From: Rhodospirillaceae bacterium
GTDB taxonomy: Bacteria; Pseudomonadota; Alphaproteobacteria; DSM-16000; Inquilinaceae
Length of the DNA stretch: 64,000 nt
Assembly: GCA_020638595.1 (NCBI GenBank)
Contig: JACKIG010000013.1
Location: forward strand, 82,193-146,192
Direction of reading: 5' to 3'
Positions 34,353 through 42,847 of the stretch are shown here, in pieces. The position numbers and the translations under genes are program-made. Each line of letters begins with the position of its first letter. Within the stretch, counting starts at the first letter, position 1. Below the pieces are notes generated by a model that did no database searches, had not been told where the DNA came from, and saw only the letters and a program-made list of their open reading frames with translations.

Positions 34353-35801
34353 TCAGGCAGCCCAGGGCGCCTTCAGCATCCCCCACACCGGGTTGTTGAT
34401 GGCCAGGTCCATGTCCCGGGCGAAGATGGCGAAGCCGTCATAGCCATGGTAAGGACCCGAATAATCCCAGGAGTGCACCTGGCGGAAGGGCACGCCCATC
34501 TTCTGGATCGGGTACTTCTCCTTGATGCCGGAGCCGACCAGATCCGGGCGGATCGCCTCGATGAACTTCTCAAGCTCGAACGCGGTGGCGTCGTCGTAGA
34601 TCAGCGTGCCGTCCTTCACGTGGCTCGCCGTCCTTTGATAGTCGTCCTTGTGCGCGAACTCGTAGCCCGCGCCGACGATCTGCATGCCCAGGTCTTCGAA
34701 GGCGTTGATCATGTGCCGGGGGCGCAGGCCGCCGACATAGAGCATGACCTTCTTGCCCTCCAGGCGGGGCTTGAAGCGCTCGACCACGGCGTTGGCCATG
34801 GGCGTGTACTTCTCGATCACCCGCTCGGCCCCTTCCTTGATCGTGTCGTCGAAGAAGCTGGCGATGTGGCGCAGCGACAGGGCGATCCGCGACGGCCCGA
34901 AGAAGTTGAACTCCGTCCACGGCGTCCCGTACTTCTCCTCCATATGGCGGGAGATGTAGTTCATCGACCGGTAGCAGTGGATGAGGTTCAGCTTGGCCTT
35001 CGGCGCCCGCTCCAGTTCCGCGAGCGTGCTGTCGCCGGTCCACTGGGCGATGACGCGCAGGCCCATCTCTTCCAAGAGCCGGCGGGACGACCAGGCATCG
35101 CCGCCGATGTTGTAGTCGCCGATGACGACCACGTCGTAGGGCGTGCTCTCGAAGGCGCCGTGCTCGTCCTCGCGGCTGAACACCCAGTCGCGGATGGTGT
35201 CGTTGGCGATGTGGTGGCCCAGCGACTGGGACACGCCGCGGAAGCCTTCGCAGCGCACCGGCACGATGGGCTTGCCGATCTCGGCCGACTTCTCCTTCGA
35301 GACGGCTTCGATGTCGTCGCCGATCAGGCCGACCGGGCATTCGGACTGGACGCTGATGCCCTTGGCCAGCGGAAACAGCATCTCGATCTCGTCGATGATC
35401 TCGCGCAGTTTCTTGTCGCCGCCGAAGACGATGTCACGCTCCTGGTAGTCGGAGGTGAACTGCATCGTGCCGAAGGTGTCGATGCCCGTCGTGCCGGTGT
35501 AGTAGTTGCGGCGCTGCGCCCAGGAATACTGGCCGCAGCCCACCGGCCCGTGGGAGATGTGGACCATGTCCTTGACCGGCCCCCAGACGACGCCCTTGGA
35601 TCCGGCATAGGCACAGCCGCGCACGGTCATGACACCCGGCATCGACTTGATGTTGGACTTCACGCCGCAGTCGCTGGTGCCGTCGCCGGCGATGTTCAGG
35701 TGCTTGCGCCGGCGCTTGGCCGCCTTCTCGGGATAGTGGGACAGCACCTCCTCGATCAGCTGTTCGTGGAACTCCCGGTCGTTGGTGTAGTCGAGGCTCA
35801 T
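34353..35801 (-). CDS. nifD: nitrogenase MoFe protein alpha chain NifD
   Basis: A 482-residue alpha subunit of Mo-dinitrogenase. P-cluster ligands Cys63 (RGCAYAGSKG), Cys89 (HGPVGCGQYSW) and Cys155 (SECPVGLIGDD), and both FeMo-cofactor ligands, Cys276 (LIHCYRSMNY) and His443 (QVHSWDYSGPYHGYDGF), are present. It follows nifH by 38 bp with AAGGAGG before the start. The length is typical of Mo, not V or Fe-only, enzymes. Confidence 0.98.
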   Translation of the reverse strand: MSLDYTNDREFHEQLIEEVLSHYPEKAAKRRRKHLNIAGDGTSDCGVKSNIKSMPGVMTVRGCAYAGSKGVVWGPVKDMVHISHGPVGCGQYSWAQRRNYYTGTTGIDTFGTMQFTSDYQERDIVFGGDKKLREIIDEIEMLFPLAKGISVQSECPVGLIGDDIEAVSKEKSAEIGKPIVPVRCEGFRGVSQSLGHHIANDTIRDWVFSREDEHGAFESTPYDVVVIGDYNIGGDAWSSRRLLEEMGLRVIAQWTGDSTLAELERAPKAKLNLIHCYRSMNYISRHMEEKYGTPWTEFNFFGPSRIALSLRHIASFFDDTIKEGAERVIEKYTPMANAVVERFKPRLEGKKVMLYVGGLRPRHMINAFEDLGMQIVGAGYEFAHKDDYQRTASHVKDGTLIYDDATAFELEKFIEAIRPDLVGSGIKEKYPIQKMGVPFRQVHSWDYSGPYHGYDGFAIFARDMDLAINNPVWGMLKAPWAA

Positions 35802-35839
35802 GGGGGACAGCCCTCCTTACGGGCGAACGATGACGGCGG

Positions 35840-36745
35840 TCAGGCGGCTGCCGCGGCGGCTGCTGCCTTGGCGGCTTCCTTGGCCTCGAATTCGGCGATC
35901 ATCTCCTCGTCGGACTTGATGATGCCGAACTCCATCAGCATCTCTTCCAGCTCTTCCATGCTGATCGGCGTGGGGATGCAGCCCTTGCCCGAGTTGTCGT
36001 GGATCTTCTTCGCCAGCTGCCGGTATTCGTTGGCCTGGTTGCTGTCCGGCGCGTATTCGATCACCGTCATCCGCCTGAGTTCGGCGTGCTGGACGATGTT
36101 GTCGCGCGGCAGGAAATGGATCAGCTTGGTGCCCAGCTTCTTCGCCAGGGCATCGGCCAGCTCCCACTCCAGGTCGGTCTGACGGCTGTTGCAGATCAGC
36201 CCGCCCAGACGCACGCCGCCGGAATGGGCGTATTTCAGGATGCCCTTGGAGATGTTGTTGGCCGCATACATCGCCATCATCTCGCCGGACATGACGATGT
36301 AGATCTCTTGCGCCTTGTTCTCGCGGATCGGCATGGCGAAGCCGCCGCAGACCACGTCGCCCAGCACGTCATAGACGATGTAGTCCATGTCGTCGTAGGC
36401 GCCGTTCTCCTCCAGGAAGTTGATGGAGGTGATGACGCCGCGCCCCGCGCAGCCGACGCCCGGCTCCGGCCCGCCGGACTCCACGCACTGGATGCCGTTG
36501 AAGCCGGAGCGCAGCACGTCCTCCAGCTCCAGGTCTTCCACCGAGCCGGCTTCGGCGGCCAGGTGCAGCACCGTCTGCTGGGCCTTGGCATGCAGGATCA
36601 GGCGGGTCGAATCCGCCTTCGGGTCGCAGCCGACGATCAGGATCTTCTGGCCGAGCTCCGACAGGGCGGCGAGGGTGTTCTGCGAGGTGGTCGACTTGCC
36701 GATGCCGCCCTTGCCGTAGAATGCGATCTGACGCAGTCCGCTCAT
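35840..36745 (-). CDS. nifH: nitrogenase Fe protein NifH
   Basis: A 301-residue dinitrogenase reductase that delivers electrons to NifDK with MgATP hydrolysis. P-loop GKGGIGKSTT (residues 11-20), [4Fe-4S] ligands Cys99 and Cys133, and the ADP-ribosylation target Arg102 in GVGCAGRGVIT are intact. The C-terminus ends in an unusual run of eight alanines after EAKEAAK. AAGGAG precedes the start. It is the first gene of the nif operon, driven from 36802-36818. Divergent draT/draG encode the enzymes that modify Arg102. Confidence 0.99.
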   Translation of the reverse strand: MSGLRQIAFYGKGGIGKSTTSQNTLAALSELGQKILIVGCDPKADSTRLILHAKAQQTVLHLAAEAGSVEDLELEDVLRSGFNGIQCVESGGPEPGVGCAGRGVITSINFLEENGAYDDMDYIVYDVLGDVVCGGFAMPIRENKAQEIYIVMSGEMMAMYAANNISKGILKYAHSGGVRLGGLICNSRQTDLEWELADALAKKLGTKLIHFLPRDNIVQHAELRRMTVIEYAPDSNQANEYRQLAKKIHDNSGKGCIPTPISMEELEEMLMEFGIIKSDEEMIAEFEAKEAAKAAAAAAAA

Positions 36746-36801
36746 GGCTGTGTCTCCTTCTTCCAGGAACTTCCGGGCGATCGGCCCGCTGACCCCATAT
36801 C

Positions 36802-36818
36802 AGCAACCGGCGTGCCAA
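36802..36818 (-). promoter_or_regulatory. sigma-54 promoter of the nifHDK operon
   Basis: Minus-strand TTGGCACGCCGGTTGCT: GG-N10-GC, a full RpoN match. The predicted start is near 36791, a 46-nt leader before nifH. Confidence 0.95.
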
Positions 36819-36909
36819 CTCCGCGGGCATGCTTCGGTAGTTAAGGAAGATGAAAGCTTTTCGGCCGTTTCCGCGGGTTTCGGGGCCGCAGCAGGCGGTT
36901 CCGGGTGGC

Positions 36910-36925
36910 TGTTGGGAAGCCGACA
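36910..36925 (-). promoter_or_regulatory. NifA upstream activator site, proximal
   Basis: Perfect TGT-N10-ACA (TGTTGGGAAGCCGACA), centred about 126 bp upstream of the nifH start site. Confidence 0.88.
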
Positions 36926-36939
36926 ATCCCCGACAGGAG

Positions 36940-36955
36940 TGTCGCAACCGTCACA
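36940..36955 (-). promoter_or_regulatory. NifA upstream activator site, distal
   Basis: A second perfect TGT-N10-ACA (TGTCGCAACCGTCACA), 30 bp (about three helical turns) beyond the first, so both face the same side of the DNA. Confidence 0.88.
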
Positions 36956-37030
36956 GCACCGTCATAGCGAGCGACGCTGCAGTGCACACTGTCCCGGGGG
37001 CTCTCCGGGCTGCGGGGCCGCGCCCTGACC

Positions 37031-37122
37031 GAGGAGATCCCCGCCTGCGCGGGGATGACGGGGATATTTGTTATATAAAACAAGAAACTATCGTCGTCCC
37101 CGCGCAGGCGGGGACCTCCCGG
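37031..37122. repeat. inverted pair of type A repeats between nifH and draT
   Basis: GATCCCCGCCTGCGCGGGGA at about 37036-37055 and the inverted CGTCGTCCCCGCGCAGGCGG at about 37092-37111, with an AT-rich 25-bp centre (ATATTTGTTATATAAAACAA). Confidence 0.9.
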
Positions 37123-37242
37123 GGCAGTGCACGACCCCGCAGTGCACACCGCCGCCCCAAGAACCCTGCCGCAGCACCCGGACACTTACATTTGGAATGG
37201 ATCTTGCTGTGCCCGGACCAGAGCTTGTCGACAGTCAAATGG

Positions 37243-37470
37243 TCCTCCCCCTTGATGGGGGAGGGTTTGGGCGGGGGTGATGTCGCCGCACGACCTCAAC
37301 AATCGTCACTCGAGAGTCCTGCGGGTTTGCCACAACGGACCGGAAGATCCGTTGATCGGATGTCGTGAGGAGACAGGACGTCCCAGCCCGTGCAATAGCG
37401 GCGGTGACAATCCGCCCCTGCCAGCGGCAAGATCACCCCCACCCAACCCTCCCCCATCGAGGGGGAGGGC
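37243..37470. repeat. inverted pair of type B repeats, MITE-like
   Basis: CCTCCCCCTTGATGGGGGAG with GGTTTGGGCGGGGGTGAT (37243-37281) faces its inverted copy (37432-37470). The 150 bp between hold no gene. The arrangement is that of the DUF559 cassette at 28249-28862 but without the endonuclease, as in a non-autonomous derivative. Confidence 0.8.
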
Positions 37471-37538
37471 TTCATCCGGGTTGCGGCCATGAATGCCGAC
37501 TGACCCCAGATACCTCAAGAAACAGCGAACGCCCACCG

Positions 37539-38357
37539 GTGATCAGCACAGCTTCCGGCCAGTGGCAACTGGGCCACAGCACGAACCTTGTCGGTGTGCC
37601 GACAGCGGTGCTGGCCGCGTCCGAGTTCAATGACGATCCCCGACCGCTCAGCATCGCCGGCGTCCGCCAGATGCATCACGAGCTGTTCGCGCGCCTGGCG
37701 GAACCCGAGGCCAAGGGCCACTGGTCGGAGATCTTCGAAGACCACATGGCCGAGTGGTTCGACCTGCCGAAAGCGCAAGGCGGCAACGGTGCCAAGCCGC
37801 CGAAGCGCTATTACGCCAGCTATCTGCGCCTGCTGCGCGGCTGGGCCTTCGACAACAACGCCCGCGAGGGCGCGGTGCTGAAGGGCTGGGTCGAAAGCCG
37901 CTTCGGCCTGTTCCCCACCTTCCACCGCGAGCCGATCACCCGCGTCGGTTCGCCCGCCTGGGCGCAGTATGTGGAAGACAAGATGGCGTGCCGCTTCTAT
38001 TCCGCCGCCGTTCTGGCGCAGCTCGACCTGTTGTACGAATTCGCACAATGGGTGCTGGCGCGCGCCCAGCCGCCGCGCGACCGGGTAACACTCTACCGCG
38101 GCGTCAACGACTTCAGCGAACACCAGGTGATCGACCGCATCGACAAGCGCACCGTGATCCTGCGCCTGAACAACCTGGTTTCGTTCACCGCACACCGCGA
38201 CATGGCCAGCTGGTTCGGCGACCACATCCTGGAAACCGCCGTGCCGCTGGCCAAGATATTGTTCTTCAAGGAACTGCTGCCCCGCCACGCCCTGAAGGGC
38301 GAAGGCGAGGTGCTGGTGATCGGGGGGGATTACCGCGTCCAGGCCAGTTACTTCTGA
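37539..38357 (+). CDS. draT: NAD+-dinitrogenase-reductase ADP-D-ribosyltransferase DraT
   Basis: A 272-residue enzyme that transfers ADP-ribose from NAD+ to Arg102 of NifH, switching nitrogenase off on ammonium or darkness/energy shifts. Typical segments: LGHSTNLVGVPTAVLAASEF, HWSEIFEDHMAEWFDL, RYYASYLRLLRGWAFD, VTLYRGVNDFSEHQ and LNNLVSFTAHRDMASWFGD. The start is taken as the GTG at 37539, which gives the usual length; the frame is open further upstream into the type B repeat but without resemblance. Divergent from nifH, as in Azospirillum and Rhodospirillum. Confidence 0.94.
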   Translation: MISTASGQWQLGHSTNLVGVPTAVLAASEFNDDPRPLSIAGVRQMHHELFARLAEPEAKGHWSEIFEDHMAEWFDLPKAQGGNGAKPPKRYYASYLRLLRGWAFDNNAREGAVLKGWVESRFGLFPTFHREPITRVGSPAWAQYVEDKMACRFYSAAVLAQLDLLYEFAQWVLARAQPPRDRVTLYRGVNDFSEHQVIDRIDKRTVILRLNNLVSFTAHRDMASWFGDHILETAVPLAKILFFKELLPRHALKGEGEVLVIGGDYRVQASYF

Positions 38358-38527
38358 TTCCGGTAAGCCACGCGCGTGGCTTGCCTGATGTTCCTCAGTC
38401 GCCGGCGGGTCCGTGCGGGCTCGCGGGCTTGGCGCCCACTCGGGCGCGGCGCCGCAATGGCGCAGCCGACGCACCAATGAACGCATTCATGGGGGCGTCG
38501 GTTAGGGTAACGGAAGGCCTTTGGGCA

Positions 38528-39415
38528 ATGACCGATCCGGTCCAACACGACCGAGACCTGTACGACCGCGCGCTTGGTGCCTATCTGGGCTTCGCGGTGG
38601 GCGATGCGTTGGGCGCCACGGTGGAGTTCATGACCCGCGGCGAGATCGCCGACCGCTACGGCGTGCATTGCCGCATGATCGGCGGTGGCTGGCTGCGCCT
38701 GCGCCCGGGCCAAGTGACCGACGATACCGAGATGTCGCTGTGCGTCGGCCGCGCCATCCTGCAGGCCGGCGCGTGGGACCTGCACGCCGTCTGCGACCAG
38801 TTCGCCGAGTGGATGCGCGGCGTGCCCATCGATGTCGGCAACACCTGCCGCCGCGGCATCCGCCGCTATATCCTCGACGGCACGACCGAGGCTCCGCCCA
38901 ACGACGGCGACGCCGGCAACGGGGCCGCCATGCGCAACCTGCCCGTGGCGCTGGCCACCCTGAACGATCCCGCGGCGTTCGAGGCGTGGACGCTGGCGCA
39001 GTGCCGGATCACCCACAACCACCCGCTGTCCGACGGCGCGGCACTGGGCCTCGGCCGCATGGTCCAGGCCCTGGTCAAGGGCGGTGGCGTCCCCGCCGCC
39101 CGGCAAGAAGCGCAGCAGATGATCGAACGCCACCCCCAGTTCCGCTTCGACCGCTACAAGGGCCAGTGCTCCGCCTACATCGTCGACACCGTGCGCACGG
39201 TGCTGCACTGCTATTTCCTCACCGACACCGTGCGCACCTGCATCACCGAGACCGTCAACCTGGGCGGCGATGCCGATACCGCCGGCGCGCTGGCCGGCAT
39301 GCTCGCCGGCGCCACCTACGGCGCGAAGTCGATCCCGCGGGCCTGGGTAGGCCGCCTGGACCGCGAGGTGCGGGAGGAGATCAAGCGGCAGGTGGCGGGG
39401 TTGGTGGGGAGATGA
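38528..39415 (+). CDS. draG: ADP-ribosyl-dinitrogenase-reductase glycohydrolase DraG
   Basis: A 295-residue di-metal ADP-ribosylglycohydrolase that removes the ADP-ribose from NifH and so reactivates nitrogenase. Metal-binding acidic motifs are present: GQVTDDTEMSL, PPNDGDAGNGAAMRNLP and NLGGDADTAGALAGMLAGA. I start at the ATG at 38528 (MTDPVQHDRDLYDRALGAYLGFAVGDALGAT is the family N-terminus) with GGAAGG upstream. It follows draT by 170 bp. A remarkable palindrome begins 9 bp after its stop. Confidence 0.95.
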   Translation: MTDPVQHDRDLYDRALGAYLGFAVGDALGATVEFMTRGEIADRYGVHCRMIGGGWLRLRPGQVTDDTEMSLCVGRAILQAGAWDLHAVCDQFAEWMRGVPIDVGNTCRRGIRRYILDGTTEAPPNDGDAGNGAAMRNLPVALATLNDPAAFEAWTLAQCRITHNHPLSDGAALGLGRMVQALVKGGGVPAARQEAQQMIERHPQFRFDRYKGQCSAYIVDTVRTVLHCYFLTDTVRTCITETVNLGGDADTAGALAGMLAGATYGAKSIPRAWVGRLDREVREEIKRQVAGLVGR

Positions 39416-39424
39416 TCGCGGAGT

Positions 39425-39594
39425 GGCAATGTCGGGGGCTGATCCAGGGGACGCCGATCCAGGGGACGCCGATCCTGGGGATGCCGATCCTGGGGACATA
39501 ATGCTAGCTCATTGCTATTATGTCCCCAGGATCGGCATCCCCAGGATCGGCGTCCCCTGGATCGGCGTCCCCTGGATCAGCCCCCGACATTGCC
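39425..39594. repeat. 78-bp perfect inverted repeat built of 15-bp tandem units
   Basis: Left arm 39425-39502 and right arm 39517-39594 are exactly complementary over 78 bases, with a 14-nt loop (GCTAGCTCATTGCT). Each arm contains four 15-bp tandem units (39441, 39456, 39471, 39486) of the type GATCCAGGGGACGCC, the last pair with T for A at the sixth base. The rest of the gap to the next gene (39595-39820) has another ACATAAT word at 39611 and no gene. Confidence 0.98.
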
Positions 39595-39820
39595 TCACAA
39601 TATTGCGCGGACATAATACCTATTGGCGGGTGTCGGGGGTCAGGGACGCGGGCCGGCGGGCTGGGCCGCGCCGTGATCCCGCGGCGTCCGATCTACACGC
39701 ATCGCTTTTACCGAACGGCAAGATCTCGACCTTAACCTTCCGTATGAGCGGGCGAGGGGCGGCCGGCCCGTCCGGCGGCGCGGTGGGGCCCGTGCTGCGA
39801 ATGGGACGGGAACCGACGGA

Positions 39821-41308
39821 ATGCCGCTGACCGACAATGCCAAGCTGGGCGACATTCTGCTGGCCAAGGGGCTGGCGACCGAGGCCGATATCGCCCGGGC
39901 GATGGAACGCCAGCGCCAGCACGGCGGCGTGCTGGGGCAGAACCTTGTGGCGCTGGAGGTGATCAGCCAGAAGCAGCTGGACGCGGTGCTGAACACGCGG
40001 CCGCGCGCGCCACGCACGGTGGAGGAGACGGGGCTGCCGCTGGCGCAGCTGTTGAAGATGATGCTGAAATGCATCTACGCGCAGGACCTGCGCACCGCGT
40101 CGGAAATGCGCGACTGCCTGGCCCTGCCCTTCAACGTCGTCATGAAGCTGGTGGAAGAGGCGACGGAGCAGAAGCTGCTGGCCGCCCTCGGCCAGACCGG
40201 CGGCATCGCCGGCGGCGAAATGTCCTATCAGTTGAGCGAGGCCGGCCGGCGCCTGGCCAAGGAGGCGCAGGAACAGAACGGCTATGTCGGCCCGGCGCCG
40301 GTGTCGCTGCAATCCTATCAGCAGCGGATCATCGCCCAGAAGATCGGCAACGAACGGGTCGACCAGGCGCGTGTCGAGGCGGCGTTCTCCGACATGGTCG
40401 TCACCGACCAGTTCATCCAGAGCATCGGGCCGGCCATCAATTCCGGCAAATCGATCCTGCTGTACGGCCCCCCGGGCAACGGCAAGACCTCGCTGGCCGA
40501 ACGCATCGGCAAGCTGTTCGAAGGCACCATCTATGTGCCGCATGCGGTCGACATCGACGGCAGCATCGTCAAGGTGTTCGACCCCAGCATCCACCAGCCG
40601 GTGACGCCGCCCGGCACCGCCACCGGCGCGCCGGCGCCCACCAGCGTGGTGCTGGCGGATGTGGACCACCGCTGGGTCGCCTGCAAGCGGCCGCTGGTGA
40701 TGGTCGGCGGCGAGCTGACGCTGCAGATGCTGGACCTGGAATTCAACGCCATCTCAAAATTCTACGAAGCGCCGATCCATCTGAAGGCCCTGGGCGGCAC
40801 CTTTCTGATCGACGATTTCGGCCGGCAGCTGGTCAAGCCGGTCGACCTGCTGAACCGCTGGATCGTGCCGCTGGAAAGCCGCTTCGACTTCATGAAGCTG
40901 CACAGCGGCCGCACCTTCTCCGTGCCGTTCGACGAACTGGTCGTGTTCGCCACCAACCTCAACCCGTCGGACCTGATGGACCCGGCGTTCCTGCGCCGCA
41001 TCCCCTACAAGCTGGAAACCGTCGGCCCGTCGCAACAGGTGTTCCGCCAGATCTTCAGGATCGTCGCCGGGAAATACGGGCTGGAACCGACCGACGAGGT
41101 GGTGGAGTTCGTCATCGACGAGATCACCAAGCGCAACGGCGAAGCCCTGGCCGGCTACCAGCCGCGCTTCATCTGCGAGCACGTCATCAACGCCTGCAAG
41201 TTCAAGGGCGTGCCGGCGCATTTCACGCTGGAGGAAGTGCGCGAGGGCCTGGGCCACCTGATCGTCAAGGGCGGAGGGAAACGCGCCAACATGGCCCAGG
41301 CCGCCTGA
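39821..41308 (+). CDS. AAA+ ATPase with GspE/PilB-like N-terminal domain
   Basis: A 495-residue cytoplasmic ATPase. Residues about 5-60 (LGDILLAKGLATEADIARAMERQ, then GGVLGQNLVALEVISQKQLDAVL) resemble the MshEN/GspE N-terminal domain that binds cyclic di-GMP or partner proteins in type II secretion and pilus ATPases. A winged-helix-like region follows (about 70-150), then the ATPase: Walker A YGPPGNGKTSLAERIG near 214 and a Walker B-like GTFLIDDFGRQ near 325, and sensor VVFATNLNPSDLMDPAFLRRIPYKLE. It is not a GspE ATPase itself. Its role is unknown; a regulatory AAA+ in a surface or secretion system is possible. It stands alone. Confidence 0.75.
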   Translation: MPLTDNAKLGDILLAKGLATEADIARAMERQRQHGGVLGQNLVALEVISQKQLDAVLNTRPRAPRTVEETGLPLAQLLKMMLKCIYAQDLRTASEMRDCLALPFNVVMKLVEEATEQKLLAALGQTGGIAGGEMSYQLSEAGRRLAKEAQEQNGYVGPAPVSLQSYQQRIIAQKIGNERVDQARVEAAFSDMVVTDQFIQSIGPAINSGKSILLYGPPGNGKTSLAERIGKLFEGTIYVPHAVDIDGSIVKVFDPSIHQPVTPPGTATGAPAPTSVVLADVDHRWVACKRPLVMVGGELTLQMLDLEFNAISKFYEAPIHLKALGGTFLIDDFGRQLVKPVDLLNRWIVPLESRFDFMKLHSGRTFSVPFDELVVFATNLNPSDLMDPAFLRRIPYKLETVGPSQQVFRQIFRIVAGKYGLEPTDEVVEFVIDEITKRNGEALAGYQPRFICEHVINACKFKGVPAHFTLEEVREGLGHLIVKGGGKRANMAQAA

Positions 41309-41347
41309 GCCGCCCCGCCCATCCGTCTCGATCGGACGCCGGCCTTC

Positions 41348-41442
41348 GGGGTCAGGTCTTTGATTGATGCAAGGCCGAACGCCAAAAGGCACCCCGGCCC
41401 CCGGATCGGGACGATCTGTGCGATGATGAAAGACTTGACCCC
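41348..41442. repeat. inverted pair of type C repeats
   Basis: GGGGTCAGGTCTTTGATTGA (41348-41367, continuing TGCAA) faces a diverged inverted copy GATGATGAAAGACTTGACCC at 41422-41441. The same 25-mer recurs exactly at 42823-42847, on the other side of the next gene. Such words are typical of REP elements associated with Y1 transposases; no such transposase gene is in the window. Confidence 0.8.
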
Positions 41443-41475
41443 GGCCAATGGCCTCGCGGCGCAGGCCGGGCCGCC

Positions 41476-42732
41476 CTATTGCCGGCAGCCGGCGGCGGCG
41501 GTGGCCAGCAGGTCGCCGGCGCCGGCCGAGGCGTATCCCGCTGCCAGGCCGTCGCCCAGCCCCGGCAGGATCCAGGCCAGCCGGTCCTGCGGCAAGGCGG
41601 CCAGCGTGGCATCGGCCAGGCAGGCGCATTGCCGGTAGGTACGGTCGGCGACGGACGGCCGGTCGGGCAGGTCGCGGATGTCCGCACCCTGCGGGAGGCC
41701 GAGCAGGTCCGGCGCGTCGTCGGCGGCCATGCACAGTTCGGCCAGCTGGCGGCGGCGGCCATCGGGGCACAGGCTGTAGAGCAGGGGGGCGAAATCGCCG
41801 CCGAAGGCCGCCCGGGCGGCATCCAGAGCCTCGCCTGCAGCCCTCATCCGGTCCAGATTGGGCAGCCGGAAGTCCTGGAGGAACCGGCGATCGGCCTGGC
41901 GGACCGCCGCTTCGGCCAGGTCGGGCGTTTCCAGCAGCGCTGCCGCCGGGGGCAGCGCCGCGGTGGCTTTGCGCATCAGGTCGTCGAGTGTCGACAGCTC
42001 CTCGAAGGCGAAGCCGAGGGCACCGTCCAGCGCCGCCGGGTCGATGCCGTCGACCGCCGGCAGGGTGCCGTCCAGCCAGCGGTCCGCCACCTCCAGCGAG
42101 CAGCGCCAGTGCCGCATGGCTGAGACGGACAGCCTGTGGGCCAGATAGGTGCCGTGAACCAGCGTCTGCGGCTCCACCCGCCGGAAGCGCCGGCCGGGGC
42201 CGTCGCCGGCCCGGAGAACCAGCATGTCGTCGTGCAGGTCTACGGCAAGGTCGGCCGTCCCGCCGAAGGTGCCGGGATAGGCGGCCGACAGGTCGCGCCG
42301 GTCGCGCAGCACGTCGCGCCGGTCTTCGACCGTCACCGCCAGGATATCCGCCGTTGGGCGGTCATAGCGCCCGGCCGCATAGACCGGGAACGGCCAGCTC
42401 CAGTCCGGCAGCCCGTCCCGGGGCGGGCCTGAGGCCGCGCTGGCGAGGCGCAGGGCGCCGGCTTGCGCGCTGACAACCCTGGCATAGGGTTGCCCGGCAT
42501 GCCACCAGCCGGCCTGGAACGTCCCGTCGGCCGCGAACGTGACCACCTCGAAACTCGCGACGATCTGCCCTTCGGCCATGGCGGCATAGTCGTCCTCCAT
42601 CAGCCAGGTGCCGGCCAGCGTGCCGTCGCCCCGGGCATCCGGCAGACCCAGCAGGATCGCCAGCAGGGCCAGCGGGGCAAGGTATCGCCAAGGGCCGTGG
42701 TCGCATTGCCGGGGACGGTCGGAACGGGTCAT
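41476..42732 (-). CDS. predicted secreted protein of unknown function
   Basis: A 418-residue protein with a signal peptide (basic start, then YLAPLALLAILLGLPDARG). The N-terminal half is beta-rich and begins with LAGTWLMEDDYAAMAEGQIVASFEVV, lipocalin-like in flavour. The C-terminal half is helical, with several cysteines (LCPDGRRRQLAELCMAADD; YRQCACLADATLAALP) that may form disulfides. The CACLADAT segment is reminiscent of small Cys-rich periplasmic proteins. Not recognised as a named family. Bracketed by type C repeats. Confidence 0.6.
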   Translation of the reverse strand: MTRSDRPRQCDHGPWRYLAPLALLAILLGLPDARGDGTLAGTWLMEDDYAAMAEGQIVASFEVVTFAADGTFQAGWWHAGQPYARVVSAQAGALRLASAASGPPRDGLPDWSWPFPVYAAGRYDRPTADILAVTVEDRRDVLRDRRDLSAAYPGTFGGTADLAVDLHDDMLVLRAGDGPGRRFRRVEPQTLVHGTYLAHRLSVSAMRHWRCSLEVADRWLDGTLPAVDGIDPAALDGALGFAFEELSTLDDLMRKATAALPPAAALLETPDLAEAAVRQADRRFLQDFRLPNLDRMRAAGEALDAARAAFGGDFAPLLYSLCPDGRRRQLAELCMAADDAPDLLGLPQGADIRDLPDRPSVADRTYRQCACLADATLAALPQDRLAWILPGLGDGLAAGYASAGAGDLLATAAAGCRQ

Positions 42733-42822
42733 CGCAGTCCTGCCAACCGGGAAGGGGCCGATGCCGGCAACCATAGCACACCGCCCATCGCCGGCGCGAC
42801 GGACGGCAGGAGCGACAGGATG

Positions 42823-42847
42823 GGGGTCAGGTCTTTGATTGATGCAA
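42823..42847 (+). repeat. type C repeat, single copy
   Basis: An exact 25-bp match to 41348-41372. The rest of the 538-bp gap (42733-43270) holds no supported gene. Confidence 0.9.

Noticed and set aside
34317..36182. 621-codon frame opposite nifD and nifH
   Set aside because: Lies over fully conserved nifD/nifH; no independent support.
39425..39594. CRISPR array
   Set aside because: Repeats are 15 bp, contiguous and arranged as a palindrome; there are no unique spacers and no cas genes.
39423..39830. 135-codon frame with four ADPGD repeats across the palindrome
   Set aside because: The repetitive peptide is just the translation of the 15-bp units; no ribosome-binding site or homologue known to me.
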